DNA of 33,715 nucleotides, taken from the NCBI GenBank assembly GCA_021202555.1, contig JAJQCT010000009.1, forward strand, positions 1 to 33,715, read 5' to 3'. Made by a program: the position numbers and the translations under genes. Below, piece by piece: positions 1 to 7,165 of the stretch. Source of the stretch: Clostridiales bacterium (GTDB taxonomy: Bacteria > Bacillota > Clostridia > Oscillospirales > CAG-272). Position 1 is the stretch's first letter. Each line of letters opens with the position of its first letter. Below the pieces are notes generated by a model. The model was given only the letters and a program-made list of their open reading frames with translations, made no database searches and was not told the origin of the DNA.

Positions 1-182
1 CGATATAATTGTGGTTTTACTGAAAAATCGGGTGATGAATTATATTTATTCACTTGAAATAATATATAAAAGTGACCTCCGAAACATTTACAAATCATTT
101 TGCGTGAATAATAATGCAAAACGCGTTTGATTTGCTCAGAAAAATGTGTGAAAACCGCATTGATAATCGCAATTCGCAGAAA

Positions 183-305
183 AATATGCTATAATAAGAC
201 ATTGCTTGACGAAGCATAGCATCGTCAAGCAAGTCTGTCAAATATTCAATTCCAATCAAAGATTTGAATCGAATATTTGCAGCACCCCACCCAATATGCT
301 ATAAT
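183..305 (+). promoter_or_regulatory. Duplicated extended -10 promoter region before the acidic repeat protein
   Basis: The 13-base word AATATGCTATAAT occurs at 183-195 and again at 293-305, 110 bp apart. Each contains an extended -10 box (TGC-TATAAT). The downstream copy has a plausible -35 hexamer TTGCAG at 277-282 with 17-bp spacing and lies about 67 bp before the chosen start codon. The upstream copy has no convincing -35. The double-hairpin element at 202-279 lies between the two copies, so the promoter word may have been duplicated when that element arrived or expanded. Which copy is used cannot be told from sequence. Positions 1-180 are AT-rich and I see no gene there. Confidence 0.5.
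202..279 (+). repeat. 78-nt double-hairpin element, copy 1
   Basis: Two hairpins with 3-nt loops separated by 6 nt. Stem B has 14-bp arms at 202-215 and 219-232 with one mismatch and loop ATA. Stem A has 19-bp arms at 239-257 and 261-279 with two mismatches and loop AAA. Total length and spacing equal those of the copies at 20436-20513 and 20556-20633, read on the opposite strand. There is recognisable sequence similarity as well: AAGACATTGCTTGACGAAGC here against AAGATATTCCGAGACGAATC on the minus strand of the last copy. Function unknown; it could act as an RNA structure in a leader or as a mobile DNA hairpin. Confidence 0.75.
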
Positions 306-372
306 TTATACAGGAGAACATCGCCCTCACCATCGGTTGTGGGAACAAATCAAAAAATTCTGGAGGCTGATC

Positions 373-2205
373 ATGAACAAAAGCAGTGACGATAATCCGA
401 TGTGGTTTGATGTACCCGACATAAATCATGACGGGAAGATTGACCCTGTCGAACGCGAACTTGAATATGATTTGTTCGAGCTTGAAGAGGATGAGGGCAG
501 TCATGCGCTTTCGGATGACGACGAATTTATCTGGGACATCAACGAGCTTGATGATGATGACGGCGATGAAGATGACGACGGTGGCGACATCTGGGGCATC
601 GACGAGCTTGACAATGATGATGACGATGAAGACAATGATGATGACGGCGACGATGACATCTGGGACATCGACGAGCATGATGATGACGACGATGATGACG
701 CGGGCGACAAACCGTTCAGCGTAGCCGTCAAGGTCACACTCGGCGGCAGCACGGAGAATGACACGTCGGGACATGACACGATTCCAATATCATTTTCGCT
801 CCCTTTCCGCTTTACCGGATATGAAAGCTCGCTCCTGCTTCGCAAATCGGATTTTCCGAACGAAAGAACATATGATGCCGCTATCGCACTTTGCGCCTTG
901 AACCAAGGCACCGCATATATTTCAGAAAGCAGAAACCACGACACTGAAATCGAAAAATGCAAAATGATTCTCTATCCCGAAACGATTGCCGCAAAATACC
1001 TGACCGTGGATTACGGATTTCTTTACGCGCAGGCAGTCAAGGAAAATTTTGCGCTTCCGATTGATGTCCCCGACGAGGACAAACATCCCGTCACAAGCTT
1101 CTATAACCTTTTTATCGAGCTGGCGGAGGAGGACACGGCGCTCGCCGTCAAAACGTGGGTGTGGTGTGTAAAGGAGTTCGGTCCGTATAAAGAATATATG
1201 AAAGGCAAAATGGAATTGTACTACCGGATAATATCAAATTCTCGAGATTTCCCGCCCGAATTTATGGATTTGGCTGTTGCCGAGATGTCGGAAAATCCCG
1301 AATTCAGACGCGGCGTCCTGACAGAAAATACAGAGTTTTCATGTCCCTTCAGATATGTCGCCCATGCGCTGAAAAAAGGAGATTTCGATGCCGCCGAGGC
1401 AATTTACCGTGACGCCGTCGAATTTCCCGACGTAAAAGGAACGTCTCTTGAATATTTCATCGACAAAATCATTTCAGAGTGCTACAGTCCGGACGGGCTT
1501 GAGACGATGGAGGCGTTCAAATTTCACATTCTTCCGATTATAGCGTTATCAGAAAACAAGCGCATACAAAGGCTTTACCCCGAATTTGAAAAAAGAGTCA
1601 ACGACCACATCCGATTCGCAGAGACATCCTTGGAAAAATACCAATATTCGCGTCGTTTTTCATGGAGACGAGACTGTCCCGACGGCAGCAAATACGGCTT
1701 GAATCCGCTGAATTTTGAGACGGATGAGGAATACCGCAGCGCTCTTTTAAATCGGAAATACGGTTGGAGAACGTGGCGGTGGAACATTGACGGCGCCGAG
1801 AAATATGGGCTTGACGTTACGGCGTATGAGACGCACGAGGAGTTTGTGGCGGCGCTTGACGAAAAGCGCAGACAGGCAAGAGAGGCTGACGCCGTGAAGC
1901 GAGCAAAAGAAAAAGCCGAAGAAAAAAGGCGTCAGGCAGCGTCCGATCCGAAGTCGGAAACAGATATGACGGTTTACACGTTCTGCGGCGTCATGTTTGC
2001 AGGCGGGAACACAGTCTATCATTACCGGACGGATGACGATTCCATCGACATCGGCGACATGGTAATCGTTCCCGTCGGCGAGGATGAGCGCGAGCTTGCC
2101 GCTGAGGTCGTTTCCGTTGAGCGGCACCGCCGGAAAACGGCGCCGTATCCCGTCGATAGGGCAAAATTTATCCTTCGCCGAAAAGAGAAAGAAGATGCGA
2201 AATGA
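373..2205 (+). CDS. Acidic repeat-containing protein of unknown function
   Basis: No enzyme family is recognised. The start is the ATG at 373, preceded by GGAGG at 362-366; the frame is open back to 277 but no ribosome site supports that start. The 610-residue product opens with a single EF-hand-like loop (about residues 15-26, pattern DxNxDGxIDxxE), then about 60 residues of three acidic units each led by IW(D/G)I(N/D)E. A long middle part looks helical. Near the C-terminus are two copies of a short motif of the form KYGLxxxxxET-EE (about residues 440-490), then a charged helix rich in K, R, E and A, and a final beta-rich segment (GDMVIVPVG, AEVVSVE). No signal peptide or membrane segment is seen, so it is probably cytoplasmic. 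The acid repeats could bind divalent metal; that is inference. Confidence 0.75.
   Translation: MNKSSDDNPMWFDVPDINHDGKIDPVERELEYDLFELEEDEGSHALSDDDEFIWDINELDDDDGDEDDDGGDIWGIDELDNDDDDEDNDDDGDDDIWDIDEHDDDDDDDAGDKPFSVAVKVTLGGSTENDTSGHDTIPISFSLPFRFTGYESSLLLRKSDFPNERTYDAAIALCALNQGTAYISESRNHDTEIEKCKMILYPETIAAKYLTVDYGFLYAQAVKENFALPIDVPDEDKHPVTSFYNLFIELAEEDTALAVKTWVWCVKEFGPYKEYMKGKMELYYRIISNSRDFPPEFMDLAVAEMSENPEFRRGVLTENTEFSCPFRYVAHALKKGDFDAAEAIYRDAVEFPDVKGTSLEYFIDKIISECYSPDGLETMEAFKFHILPIIALSENKRIQRLYPEFEKRVNDHIRFAETSLEKYQYSRRFSWRRDCPDGSKYGLNPLNFETDEEYRSALLNRKYGWRTWRWNIDGAEKYGLDVTAYETHEEFVAALDEKRRQAREADAVKRAKEKAEEKRRQAASDPKSETDMTVYTFCGVMFAGGNTVYHYRTDDDSIDIGDMVIVPVGEDERELAAEVVSVERHRRKTAPYPVDRAKFILRRKEKEDAK
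529..708 (+). repeat. Three in-frame tandem repeats encoding acidic IWDI units
   Basis: Units begin with ATCTGG at 529, 589 and 658, giving periods of 60 and 69 bp. Each starts with a conserved segment encoding IWDINEL or a variant, followed by a run of GAT/GAC/GAA codons of variable length. The length difference is a multiple of three, so the frame is kept. Such a tract can expand or contract by slippage and vary between strains. Confidence 0.8.
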
Positions 2206-2291
2206 CTGATTTTGAAAAAACGGCACAAAAACCGCTATATATAACTTCAAATCAGAGCTGCGGAGGCAACGATGGTTGCAAAAGAAGCTAA
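2202..2291 (+). CDS. Possible 29-residue ORF overlapping the upstream stop codon
   Basis: An ATG at 2202 overlaps the TGA of the preceding gene (ATGA), the arrangement used for translational coupling. It reads 29 codons to a TAA at 2289-2291. The predicted peptide begins MTDFEKTAQK and has two cysteines near its end. No conserved motif is recognised, and it may be chance. Confidence 0.2.
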   Translation: MTDFEKTAQKPLYITSNQSCGGNDGCKRS

Positions 2292-2338
2292 AGGAATGGC
2301 TCGATGAGGCGGATGATGCGGAAACGGGGACAATGTAA
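2219..2338 (+). pseudogene. Start-less C-terminal gene fragment
   Basis: In a different frame from the 29-codon ORF, an open stretch of about 40 codons ends at the TAA at 2336-2338. It has no start codon after its upstream stop. The translation has a protein-like amphipathic end (RRQRWLQKKLKEWLDEADD), unlike random DNA. It looks like the tail of a decayed small gene at the edge of the AT-rich accessory patch. Family not recognised. Confidence 0.25.
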
Positions 2339-2388
2339 AGAAAAATTTTTCGCAAGTTAAAATTCTAAATTCAAAGGAGTTTGCAAAT

Positions 2389-2793
2389 ATGAACATAATC
2401 TACAAAACCACCCACGACTTAACTGCCGACGAGTTGCAAGACTTATTCCTATCGGTCAACTGGTCATCGGGGCATTATCCCGATAAGCTGTCGGCGGCTA
2501 TGAAAATTTTTGAAACAGTCTATACAGCATGGGACGCTGATAAACTCATAGGGTTGATTTGCGCTATGGACGACGGAGTTATGACTGCGTATGTGCATTA
2601 TCTGCTTGTAAATCCCGATTATCAAGACTTGGGTATAGGCAAAAACCTTGTCGAGCGAATAAAGCAGCATTATAAGGATTATTTGCGGATTGTCATTGTG
2701 GCTTATAATGAGGAAATAGGCTTCTACGAATCCTGCGGGTTCACAAAAGCGGATAATGCAAGCCCTATGTTTATTACTACATTGTGGACTTAA
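2389..2793 (+). CDS. GNAT-family N-acetyltransferase
   Basis: A 134-residue protein of the GCN5-related N-acetyltransferase fold, which moves the acetyl group of acetyl-CoA to an amine. The core shows a beta strand VHYLLVNPDYQ followed by the acetyl-CoA pyrophosphate loop LGIGKNLVERI (about residues 75-91), then a strand with IVIVAYNEE and the usual late motif GFYESCGFTKAD. The start ATG at 2389 has AAAGGAG at 2373-2379. Length is normal for a single-domain member. The substrate cannot be inferred. It is followed 49 bp later by the nitroreductase gene, and both are more AT-rich than the window average, suggesting joint acquisition. Confidence 0.88.
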   Translation: MNIIYKTTHDLTADELQDLFLSVNWSSGHYPDKLSAAMKIFETVYTAWDADKLIGLICAMDDGVMTAYVHYLLVNPDYQDLGIGKNLVERIKQHYKDYLRIVIVAYNEEIGFYESCGFTKADNASPMFITTLWT

Positions 2794-2842
2794 TTTCTAT
2801 CATGAAGAAATAACAAAGTGAGCTATATAAGGAGGCTGTAAA

Positions 2843-3469
2843 ATGGATTTTTACGAAGCAGTGGAACGGCGGAGAACAACAAGAGAATTCTTAGATAAAG
2901 AAGTTGATTTTGAAGCGATAAAAAGAATCCTTGAGGCAGGCAACAAGGCTCCGACATGGAATCATAACCGCAGCTGGAGCTTTATCGTTTTGAGAACAGA
3001 TGAGGAAAAGGAATTTGCTTTTGAAGAAGCAAAGAAAACAGCGGATAAATTTGACGCAGAGAAATACCTGAATGTTCCAAGACCATATCCTGTTACGCTT
3101 GGACAGAAAATGTATGCCCACGCAATGCCGAGGCAATTTACAATGCTGAAAGACGCTCCTTACGTCATAATCCCTGTATTTAAGTGTAAGGAACTGAATG
3201 GCGGGAGCGTTTCTGAATTAAATCCGTTTTCTACAATCTGGTGCGTTGTGGAGAACATATTTCTGGCGGCTACAGCCGAAGGCTTATCCTGTTCTATGAG
3301 GATACCGCTGAATGACGAACACGATAAAGTGAAAGCACGCCTGAAGGTCCCGGCAACATATATGATGCCTGTCTTTATCGGAATCGGCTATGCTGATCCA
3401 AACGAAACGGAATTGGAGCAAAAATATCCTGACATTGAAAAGCAGATTCATTTTGGCAGATGGAAATGA
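2843..3469 (+). CDS. Nitroreductase-family flavoprotein
   Basis: A 208-residue protein of the FMN-dependent nitroreductase family, which reduces nitroaromatics, quinones or related substrates with NAD(P)H. The N-terminal FMN phosphate motif is clear (ERRRTTREF, residues 8-16), followed by ILEAGNKAPTWNHNRSWSFIV, where family members place the conserved Ala-Pro and Asn. The end carries the typical IGIGYADP segment. GGAGG at 2831-2835 fixes the start at 2843. It probably forms a dimer in the cytoplasm. It shares low GC with the neighbouring acetyltransferase and methyltransferase. Physiological substrate unknown. Confidence 0.88.
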   Translation: MDFYEAVERRRTTREFLDKEVDFEAIKRILEAGNKAPTWNHNRSWSFIVLRTDEEKEFAFEEAKKTADKFDAEKYLNVPRPYPVTLGQKMYAHAMPRQFTMLKDAPYVIIPVFKCKELNGGSVSELNPFSTIWCVVENIFLAATAEGLSCSMRIPLNDEHDKVKARLKVPATYMMPVFIGIGYADPNETELEQKYPDIEKQIHFGRWK

Positions 3470-3507
3470 CTGGACAGTAATCTTTTTAAGATAAAATCCA
3501 TGCTTCA

Positions 3508-3599
3508 ACCCGAACCTAACACAAAAATATCCAAGAGCGACCGCACTGTCCCGACCTCCAGTTCATTAGATTCTTGGTCTAACTTTTTGGGTCGGGACA
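3508..3599 (+). repeat. Degenerate 47-bp repeat with nested hairpin, left copy
   Basis: Positions 3508-3554 match 4544-4590 at 42 of 47 positions. This copy runs into a nested inverted repeat: outer arms TGTCCCGACC at 3547-3556 and GGTCGGGACA at 3590-3599, inner arms TTAGA at 3566-3570 and TCTAA at 3578-3582. The pair of repeats encloses the methyltransferase gene. The origin could be an ancient transposon end, a duplicated terminator or a recombination site; sequence alone does not decide. Confidence 0.65.
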
Positions 3600-3656
3600 C
3601 TTGATAATAATTTCACTGATTGGACACGCTGCTGTCTTTCTTTTCTCATTTTGATA

Positions 3657-3686
3657 TGGTATACTATTTGTTGTACGCGAGTACAA
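3657..3686 (+). promoter_or_regulatory. Extended -10 promoter with downstream palindrome for the methyltransferase
   Basis: TGGTATACT at 3657-3665 is an extended -10 element; no strong -35 is seen. Immediately downstream, where transcription should begin, lies a palindrome with arms TTGTAC (3671-3676) and GTACAA (3681-3686) and centre GCGA. It could be a repressor operator or an RNA hairpin at the 5' end of the message. Confidence 0.5.
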
Positions 3687-3730
3687 ATCGGAATATTCTA
3701 TAAGATAGTGATATTTAATGAGGTTTGAAT

Positions 3731-4492
3731 ATGGGGAAATTATATGAACGGGCAGATATATATGATCTGATTGAAAGCAAAGAAAGATTCGAAGCTAATA
3801 AAAAGCACTGGGCTGCATTATTAGAAAAAAGAGATATTAAATCCGTTTTCGATGTCAGTATTGGAACAGGGAGTTCGTCTTTACCTCTTCTTGAGTTAGG
3901 TGTACAATTGTCAGGTTCTGACCTCAGTCAGGATATGCTCGATAAATGTAGGGAAAAGTCGGTAAATATGCGAAAGGAAATCAAACTTACACAATGCGAT
4001 TTTCGAGAATTATCCTCTAAAATCACCGGACAATTTGATTGCGTAGCAAGTACAGGAAATTCTCTTCCCTATGTAACGAACGGGGAAGTGCTGCAGGTTT
4101 TAGAACAGATGGATAAGCTGATTCGTCCGGGAGGATATTTATATTTTGACATCCGGAACTGGGATAAAATTCTAAGGGAGCATCAGAGATTTTATTTGTA
4201 TAACCCAATATTTTTTAATGAAAACAGAGTTAATTTGATACAGGTATGGGATTATGAAAATGACGGTTCTATGATATTTAATCTGATATTTACATTTGAG
4301 CAGGATAATAAAATTGTGCAAAAAGAGCATTTTGCGGAGCACTATTACCCGATTTTAAAGAATGTGCTTTTAAAAAAATTGAAAGAAATGCAATATGCGG
4401 ACATACAGGTTTTGTGTTATCCAGCATATGTCACGGAAATAAATATTGATGATGTTGATTGGTATACAGTCATTGCACAGAAGGCAAGATGA
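3731..4492 (+). CDS. Class I SAM-dependent methyltransferase
   Basis: A 253-residue Rossmann-fold methyltransferase. Motif I is VFDVSIGTGSSSLPLLELG (about residues 38-56), followed by the acidic strand LSGSDLSQDML, the FDCV strand with NSLPYV, and the post-core element RPGGYLYFDIRNWD. The start is taken as the ATG at 3731 with AGG at 3721-3723; a TTG two codons upstream is possible. The target, whether small molecule, RNA or protein, cannot be inferred; overall layout suits a small-molecule or ubiquinone-type methyltransferase. The gene has its own promoter and lies between two 47-bp repeats, which suggests it moved as a unit. Confidence 0.85.
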   Translation: MGKLYERADIYDLIESKERFEANKKHWAALLEKRDIKSVFDVSIGTGSSSLPLLELGVQLSGSDLSQDMLDKCREKSVNMRKEIKLTQCDFRELSSKITGQFDCVASTGNSLPYVTNGEVLQVLEQMDKLIRPGGYLYFDIRNWDKILREHQRFYLYNPIFFNENRVNLIQVWDYENDGSMIFNLIFTFEQDNKIVQKEHFAEHYYPILKNVLLKKLKEMQYADIQVLCYPAYVTEINIDDVDWYTVIAQKAR

Positions 4493-4543
4493 TCGCCTGC
4501 ATGTGCGATATCAGAAGCGTTCAAAGAAGATTTCAGTTTATCG

Positions 4544-4643
4544 ACCCGAACCTAACACAAAAATATCCAAGAACGACTATGCTGTCCCGATCCCAGAAGG
4601 TCAGACCGGAATATAGCGAAGAGAAGGTCGGGCTTTTCGGGTC
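4544..4643 (+). repeat. Degenerate 47-bp repeat, right copy
   Basis: Positions 4544-4590 match 3508-3554 with five substitutions. Flanking arms GACCCGAA (4543-4550) and TTCGGGTC (4636-4643) could close a structure of about 100 nt, and TCCCGA/TCGGG arms lie inside. The copy sits about 50 bp after the methyltransferase stop codon and 50 bp before the tRNA promoter. Confidence 0.65.
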
Positions 4644-4692
4644 ATATCCTTTTGTGACACAGAAAAAAATTTTATTTTTTTTGCAAAACCGC

Positions 4693-4721
4693 TTGACATC
4701 GCAAATTTTATGTGATATAAT
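4693..4721 (+). promoter_or_regulatory. Consensus promoter for the tRNA pair
   Basis: TTGACA at 4693-4698, a 17-bp spacer, and TATAAT at 4716-4721. Both hexamers are perfect consensus, as expected for stable RNA. tRNA-Thr begins about 30 bp downstream. Confidence 0.9.
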
Positions 4722-4751
4722 AGCACTCGTCGCAGTAAAGAGAGCGGATTT

Positions 4752-4823
4752 GCTGGTGTGGCTCAACGGTAGAGCAGCTGATTTGTAATCAGCAGGTTGT
4801 TGGTTCGATTCCGATCACCAGCT
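4752..4823 (+). tRNA. tRNA-Thr (anticodon TGT)
   Basis: A 72-nt cloverleaf. The acceptor arms GCTGGTG (4752-4758) and CACCAGC (4816-4822) pair fully, with discriminator T at 4823. The D arm is GCTC-AACGGTA-GAGC. The anticodon stem GCTGA/TCAGC encloses the loop TTTGTAA, giving anticodon TGT (ACA codon). The T arm contains GGTTCGATTCC. CCA is not encoded. Confidence 0.95.
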
Positions 4824-4896
4824 TAGTGAACGGAAAAGGGCGGAAATACACGGCGGTGACGTCGGATACGCGGCATTCCATTCACGGAATAAAAAT

Positions 4897-4979
4897 GGGG
4901 GAATTCCCGAGCGGCCAAAGGGGGCAGACTGTAAATCTGTTGTGCTTTCACTTCGGTGGTCCGAATCCACCTTCCCCCA
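4897..4979 (+). tRNA. tRNA-Tyr (anticodon GTA)
   Basis: An 83-nt class II tRNA. The acceptor GGGGGAA (4897-4903) pairs with TTCCCCC (4972-4978), with discriminator A at 4979. The anticodon stem GCAGA/TCTGT encloses CTGTAAA, giving anticodon GTA. The extra-long variable arm typical of bacterial tRNA-Tyr follows. It is co-transcribed with tRNA-Thr, 73 bp upstream. Confidence 0.95.
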
Positions 4980-4981
4980 AT

Positions 4982-5009
4982 AAAAAAACAGGCACCCGCC
5001 TGTTTTTTT
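4982..5009 (+). terminator. Intrinsic terminator of the tRNA operon
   Basis: A 12-bp hairpin with arms 4982-4993 and 4998-5009, core ACAGGC/GCCTGT, and loop ACCC, flanked by A7 and T7 runs. It starts two bases after tRNA-Tyr. The A and T runs let it work in both directions. Confidence 0.9.
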
Positions 5010-5115
5010 ATTGTGCTGAGGTTTGATGAGGAACGGCGGCAAGGACACGCAATTTCATCAAGTATGCAAAAACGGATTACAGTCCTTGCACGACAGACGC
5101 GGGAATCCGCGGCTG

Positions 5116-5152
5116 TACGTGTGTGGTCAAAAGTCCCCTTCCCCCAATAAAA
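5116..5152 (+). repeat. Decayed second copy of the tRNA-Tyr 3' end
   Basis: The 16-base sequence CCTTCCCCCAATAAAA at 5137-5152 exactly repeats 4970-4985, which covers the tRNA-Tyr acceptor end and trailer. Similarity extends leftward over the T arm with several mismatches (TGGTCAAAAGTCC against TGGTCCGAATCCA). A duplicated tRNA 3' end is the classic trace of site-specific integration, but only about 150 bp separate the copies and no integrase remains. A tRNA pseudogene is equally possible. The intervening 5010-5115 can form a long stem (GCAAGGAC 5039-5046 with GTCCTTGC 5082-5089) and a second hairpin (CGCGG-GAAT-CCGCG, 5098-5111). Confidence 0.6.
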
Positions 5153-5173
5153 TTACAGATAAATCGCCGTCCG

Positions 5174-5228
5174 AAGCCCCGAAAAACAGGTTTCGGGGCT
5201 TGACAATATTTTTCGTTGGGTATATAAT
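5174..5228 (+). promoter_or_regulatory. aspS promoter fused to a terminator-like hairpin
   Basis: A perfect promoter, TTGACA at 5200-5205, 17-bp spacer, TATAAT at 5223-5228, drives aspS. The -35 box overlaps the end of an 11-bp GC-rich hairpin (arms 5174-5184 and 5191-5201) that is followed by an AT-rich run with five T residues and can serve as a terminator for upstream transcription. No T-box leader is visible between the promoter and the start codon. Confidence 0.85.
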
Positions 5229-5281
5229 TGTTGCGGCGCAGTATCGCGCGATAATTCACACACTTATAAGAGGTGATAGAT

Positions 5282-7069
5282 ATGCCTTTTTTGAAGGAGG
5301 ACAAACGCACTCATTATGCGACTGAGCTTTCAGAGTGCGACATCGGAAAAAAAGTTACCGTAAACGGCTGGTGTGCGCGTCAGCGCGATCTCGGCAGCCT
5401 TATATTCATAGATCTGCGCGACAGGTCGGGAATCATTCAAATCGCGTTTGACGAAAACACAGACCGCGATGTCTTCGGCGTCGCGTCAGACGTGCGCTCC
5501 GAATACGTCCTCACCGTCACGGGTACGGTGCGCTCGCGCGGAGCCGACGTAAACAAATCGCGTGCGACTGGAGCCATCGAAATTTACGCCGAAAAAATCA
5601 AGATTCTCTGCACGGCGGAGACGACGCCTTTTGAGATTAACGACGACGTGAATGTGAGGGGTGACCTCAGAATGCAGTTTCGCTATCTCGATCTGCGCCG
5701 TCCGTCCGTCACCGAAAACATAATTACTCGCTCGAAAATCACGTCCCTTGCGCTCGATTATTACGCGAAAAACGGATTTTTGTACATCGAAACGCCGTGC
5801 CTCATAAGACCTACACCTGAGGGTGCGCGCGATTATCTCGTGCCGAGCCGCATCGCAAACGGGAAATTCTACGCGCTGCCGCAGTCGCCGCAGCTTTATA
5901 AGCAGCTTCTGATGTACGCGGGCTTCGATCGCTATGTGCAGCTTGCGCGCTGCTTCCGCGATGAGGATCTGCGCGCGGACAGGCAGCCCGAATTTACACA
6001 GCTTGACCTTGAAATGTCGTTCATGGACGAGGACGACATCATGACCGTAAACGAGGAATTTGTCGCGAAGCTCTTTCATGAAATGCTCGGTGTCGAAATA
6101 AAGACACCGCTTCCGCGCATGACGTGGCGCGAGGCGATGGAGAGATTCGGCTCCGACAAGCCCGATTTGCGGTTCGGCTTTGAGCTTGTGAATCTCACGG
6201 ATATACTGAAGGACTGCGCGTTCCGCGTATTCGCCGGGGCGATTTCCGGCGGCGGCAGCGTCCGCGCGATAAACGTAAAGGGCGGCGCGAAATTCTCACG
6301 CAAGGAGATAGATTCGCTCACCGAATTTGCAAAATCCTACCGCGCGAAGGGCGTCGCGTGGCTCAAATCGTCGGGCGGCGAGCGCTCGTCCTCCTACGCG
6401 AAATTCCTCACCGATGAGGAAAACGCGAAAATCGAGGAGGCGGTCGGATTTGAGGATGGAGACCTCGTGCTTATCGTCGCCGACAGAAACTCTGTCGTAT
6501 TCGATACTCTCGGCGCGCTTCGCCGCGAATGCGCGAGACGTCTCGGACTTCTTGACCCGCATGAATTTAAGATGCTGTGGGTCACGGAATTTCCGCTTTT
6601 TGAGCTTGACGAGGAGACGGGAGCGTATAAGCCGATGCATCATCCCTTCACAGCACCGATGGAAGAGGATCTGCCCCTGCTTGACACCGACACGGGCGCC
6701 GTTCGCTCGCGCGCTTATGATATTGTAATAAACGGAACGGAAATAGGCGGCGGCTCGATAAGAATAAGCACTCCCGAAATGCAGACGCTCATGTTCTCCA
6801 AGCTCGGAATCGGGAAAGAAGAGGCGAACGCAAAATTCGGATTTCTCATGGAGGCGCTCAAATACGGCATTCCCCCGCACGGCGGAATGGCGTTCGGGCT
6901 TGACAGGCTCGTAGCCGAAATCGTCGGCACGGAGGATATACGCGACGTAATCGCGTTCCCGAAGGCGCAGAACGCGAGCGAGCTGATGTCAAAGGCTCCC
7001 TCAGACCCAGATCCCAAAGCGCTTTTGGAGCTTGGTCTTAAGCTTGATGTGAAAGAGGAAGATAAATAA
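5282..7069 (+). CDS. aspS: Aspartate--tRNA ligase
   Basis: A class II aminoacyl-tRNA synthetase that charges tRNA-Asp with aspartate using ATP. At 595 residues it has the bacterial length. Order of parts: N-terminal anticodon-binding OB fold (about 1-110, with GWCARQRDLGSLIFIDLRDR), class II motif 1 near GFLYIETPCLIRPTPEGARDY, motif 2 around RCFRDEDLRADRQPEFTQLD, the bacterial GAD insertion in the middle, then MHHPFTAP and motif 3 GGMAFGLDRLV. The start is the ATG at 5282, with AGAGGTG at 5269-5275; an in-frame GTG at 5273 overlaps that site and is unlikely. Monocistronic, with its own strong promoter. Confidence 0.97.
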   Translation: MPFLKEDKRTHYATELSECDIGKKVTVNGWCARQRDLGSLIFIDLRDRSGIIQIAFDENTDRDVFGVASDVRSEYVLTVTGTVRSRGADVNKSRATGAIEIYAEKIKILCTAETTPFEINDDVNVRGDLRMQFRYLDLRRPSVTENIITRSKITSLALDYYAKNGFLYIETPCLIRPTPEGARDYLVPSRIANGKFYALPQSPQLYKQLLMYAGFDRYVQLARCFRDEDLRADRQPEFTQLDLEMSFMDEDDIMTVNEEFVAKLFHEMLGVEIKTPLPRMTWREAMERFGSDKPDLRFGFELVNLTDILKDCAFRVFAGAISGGGSVRAINVKGGAKFSRKEIDSLTEFAKSYRAKGVAWLKSSGGERSSSYAKFLTDEENAKIEEAVGFEDGDLVLIVADRNSVVFDTLGALRRECARRLGLLDPHEFKMLWVTEFPLFELDEETGAYKPMHHPFTAPMEEDLPLLDTDTGAVRSRAYDIVINGTEIGGGSIRISTPEMQTLMFSKLGIGKEEANAKFGFLMEALKYGIPPHGGMAFGLDRLVAEIVGTEDIRDVIAFPKAQNASELMSKAPSDPDPKALLELGLKLDVKEEDK

Positions 7070-7165
7070 GAGGGAATTTCTCCCTTATTGAACCCACTCA
7101 ATCCATGTATTGTCAAATCTCGGTCCGCACCGCGAAAAAAATTTCGGAATTTTCGAGCTTTTTTG

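Noticed and set aside
501-962. Long minus-strand frame rich in serine opposite the acidic repeats
   Set aside because: It is the complement of GAT/GAC/GAA runs, which reads as Ser codons; the plus-strand gene has a good ribosome site and protein-like features throughout.
3508-4590. Integron attC sites around the methyltransferase
   Set aside because: An RYYYAAC word is present in both repeats, but the matching GTTRRRY core and the attC arm layout are absent and no integrase is visible.
5023-5325. Reading frames between the tRNAs and aspS
   Set aside because: They cross a terminator-like hairpin, the aspS promoter and the aspS start, and show no ribosome site or recognised protein.
5486-6880. 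Large antisense frames opposite aspS, and similar ones opposite gdpP, alaS and the glycosyltransferase
   Set aside because: They are shadows caused by GC-rich codon bias; sense genes have full-length conserved motifs.
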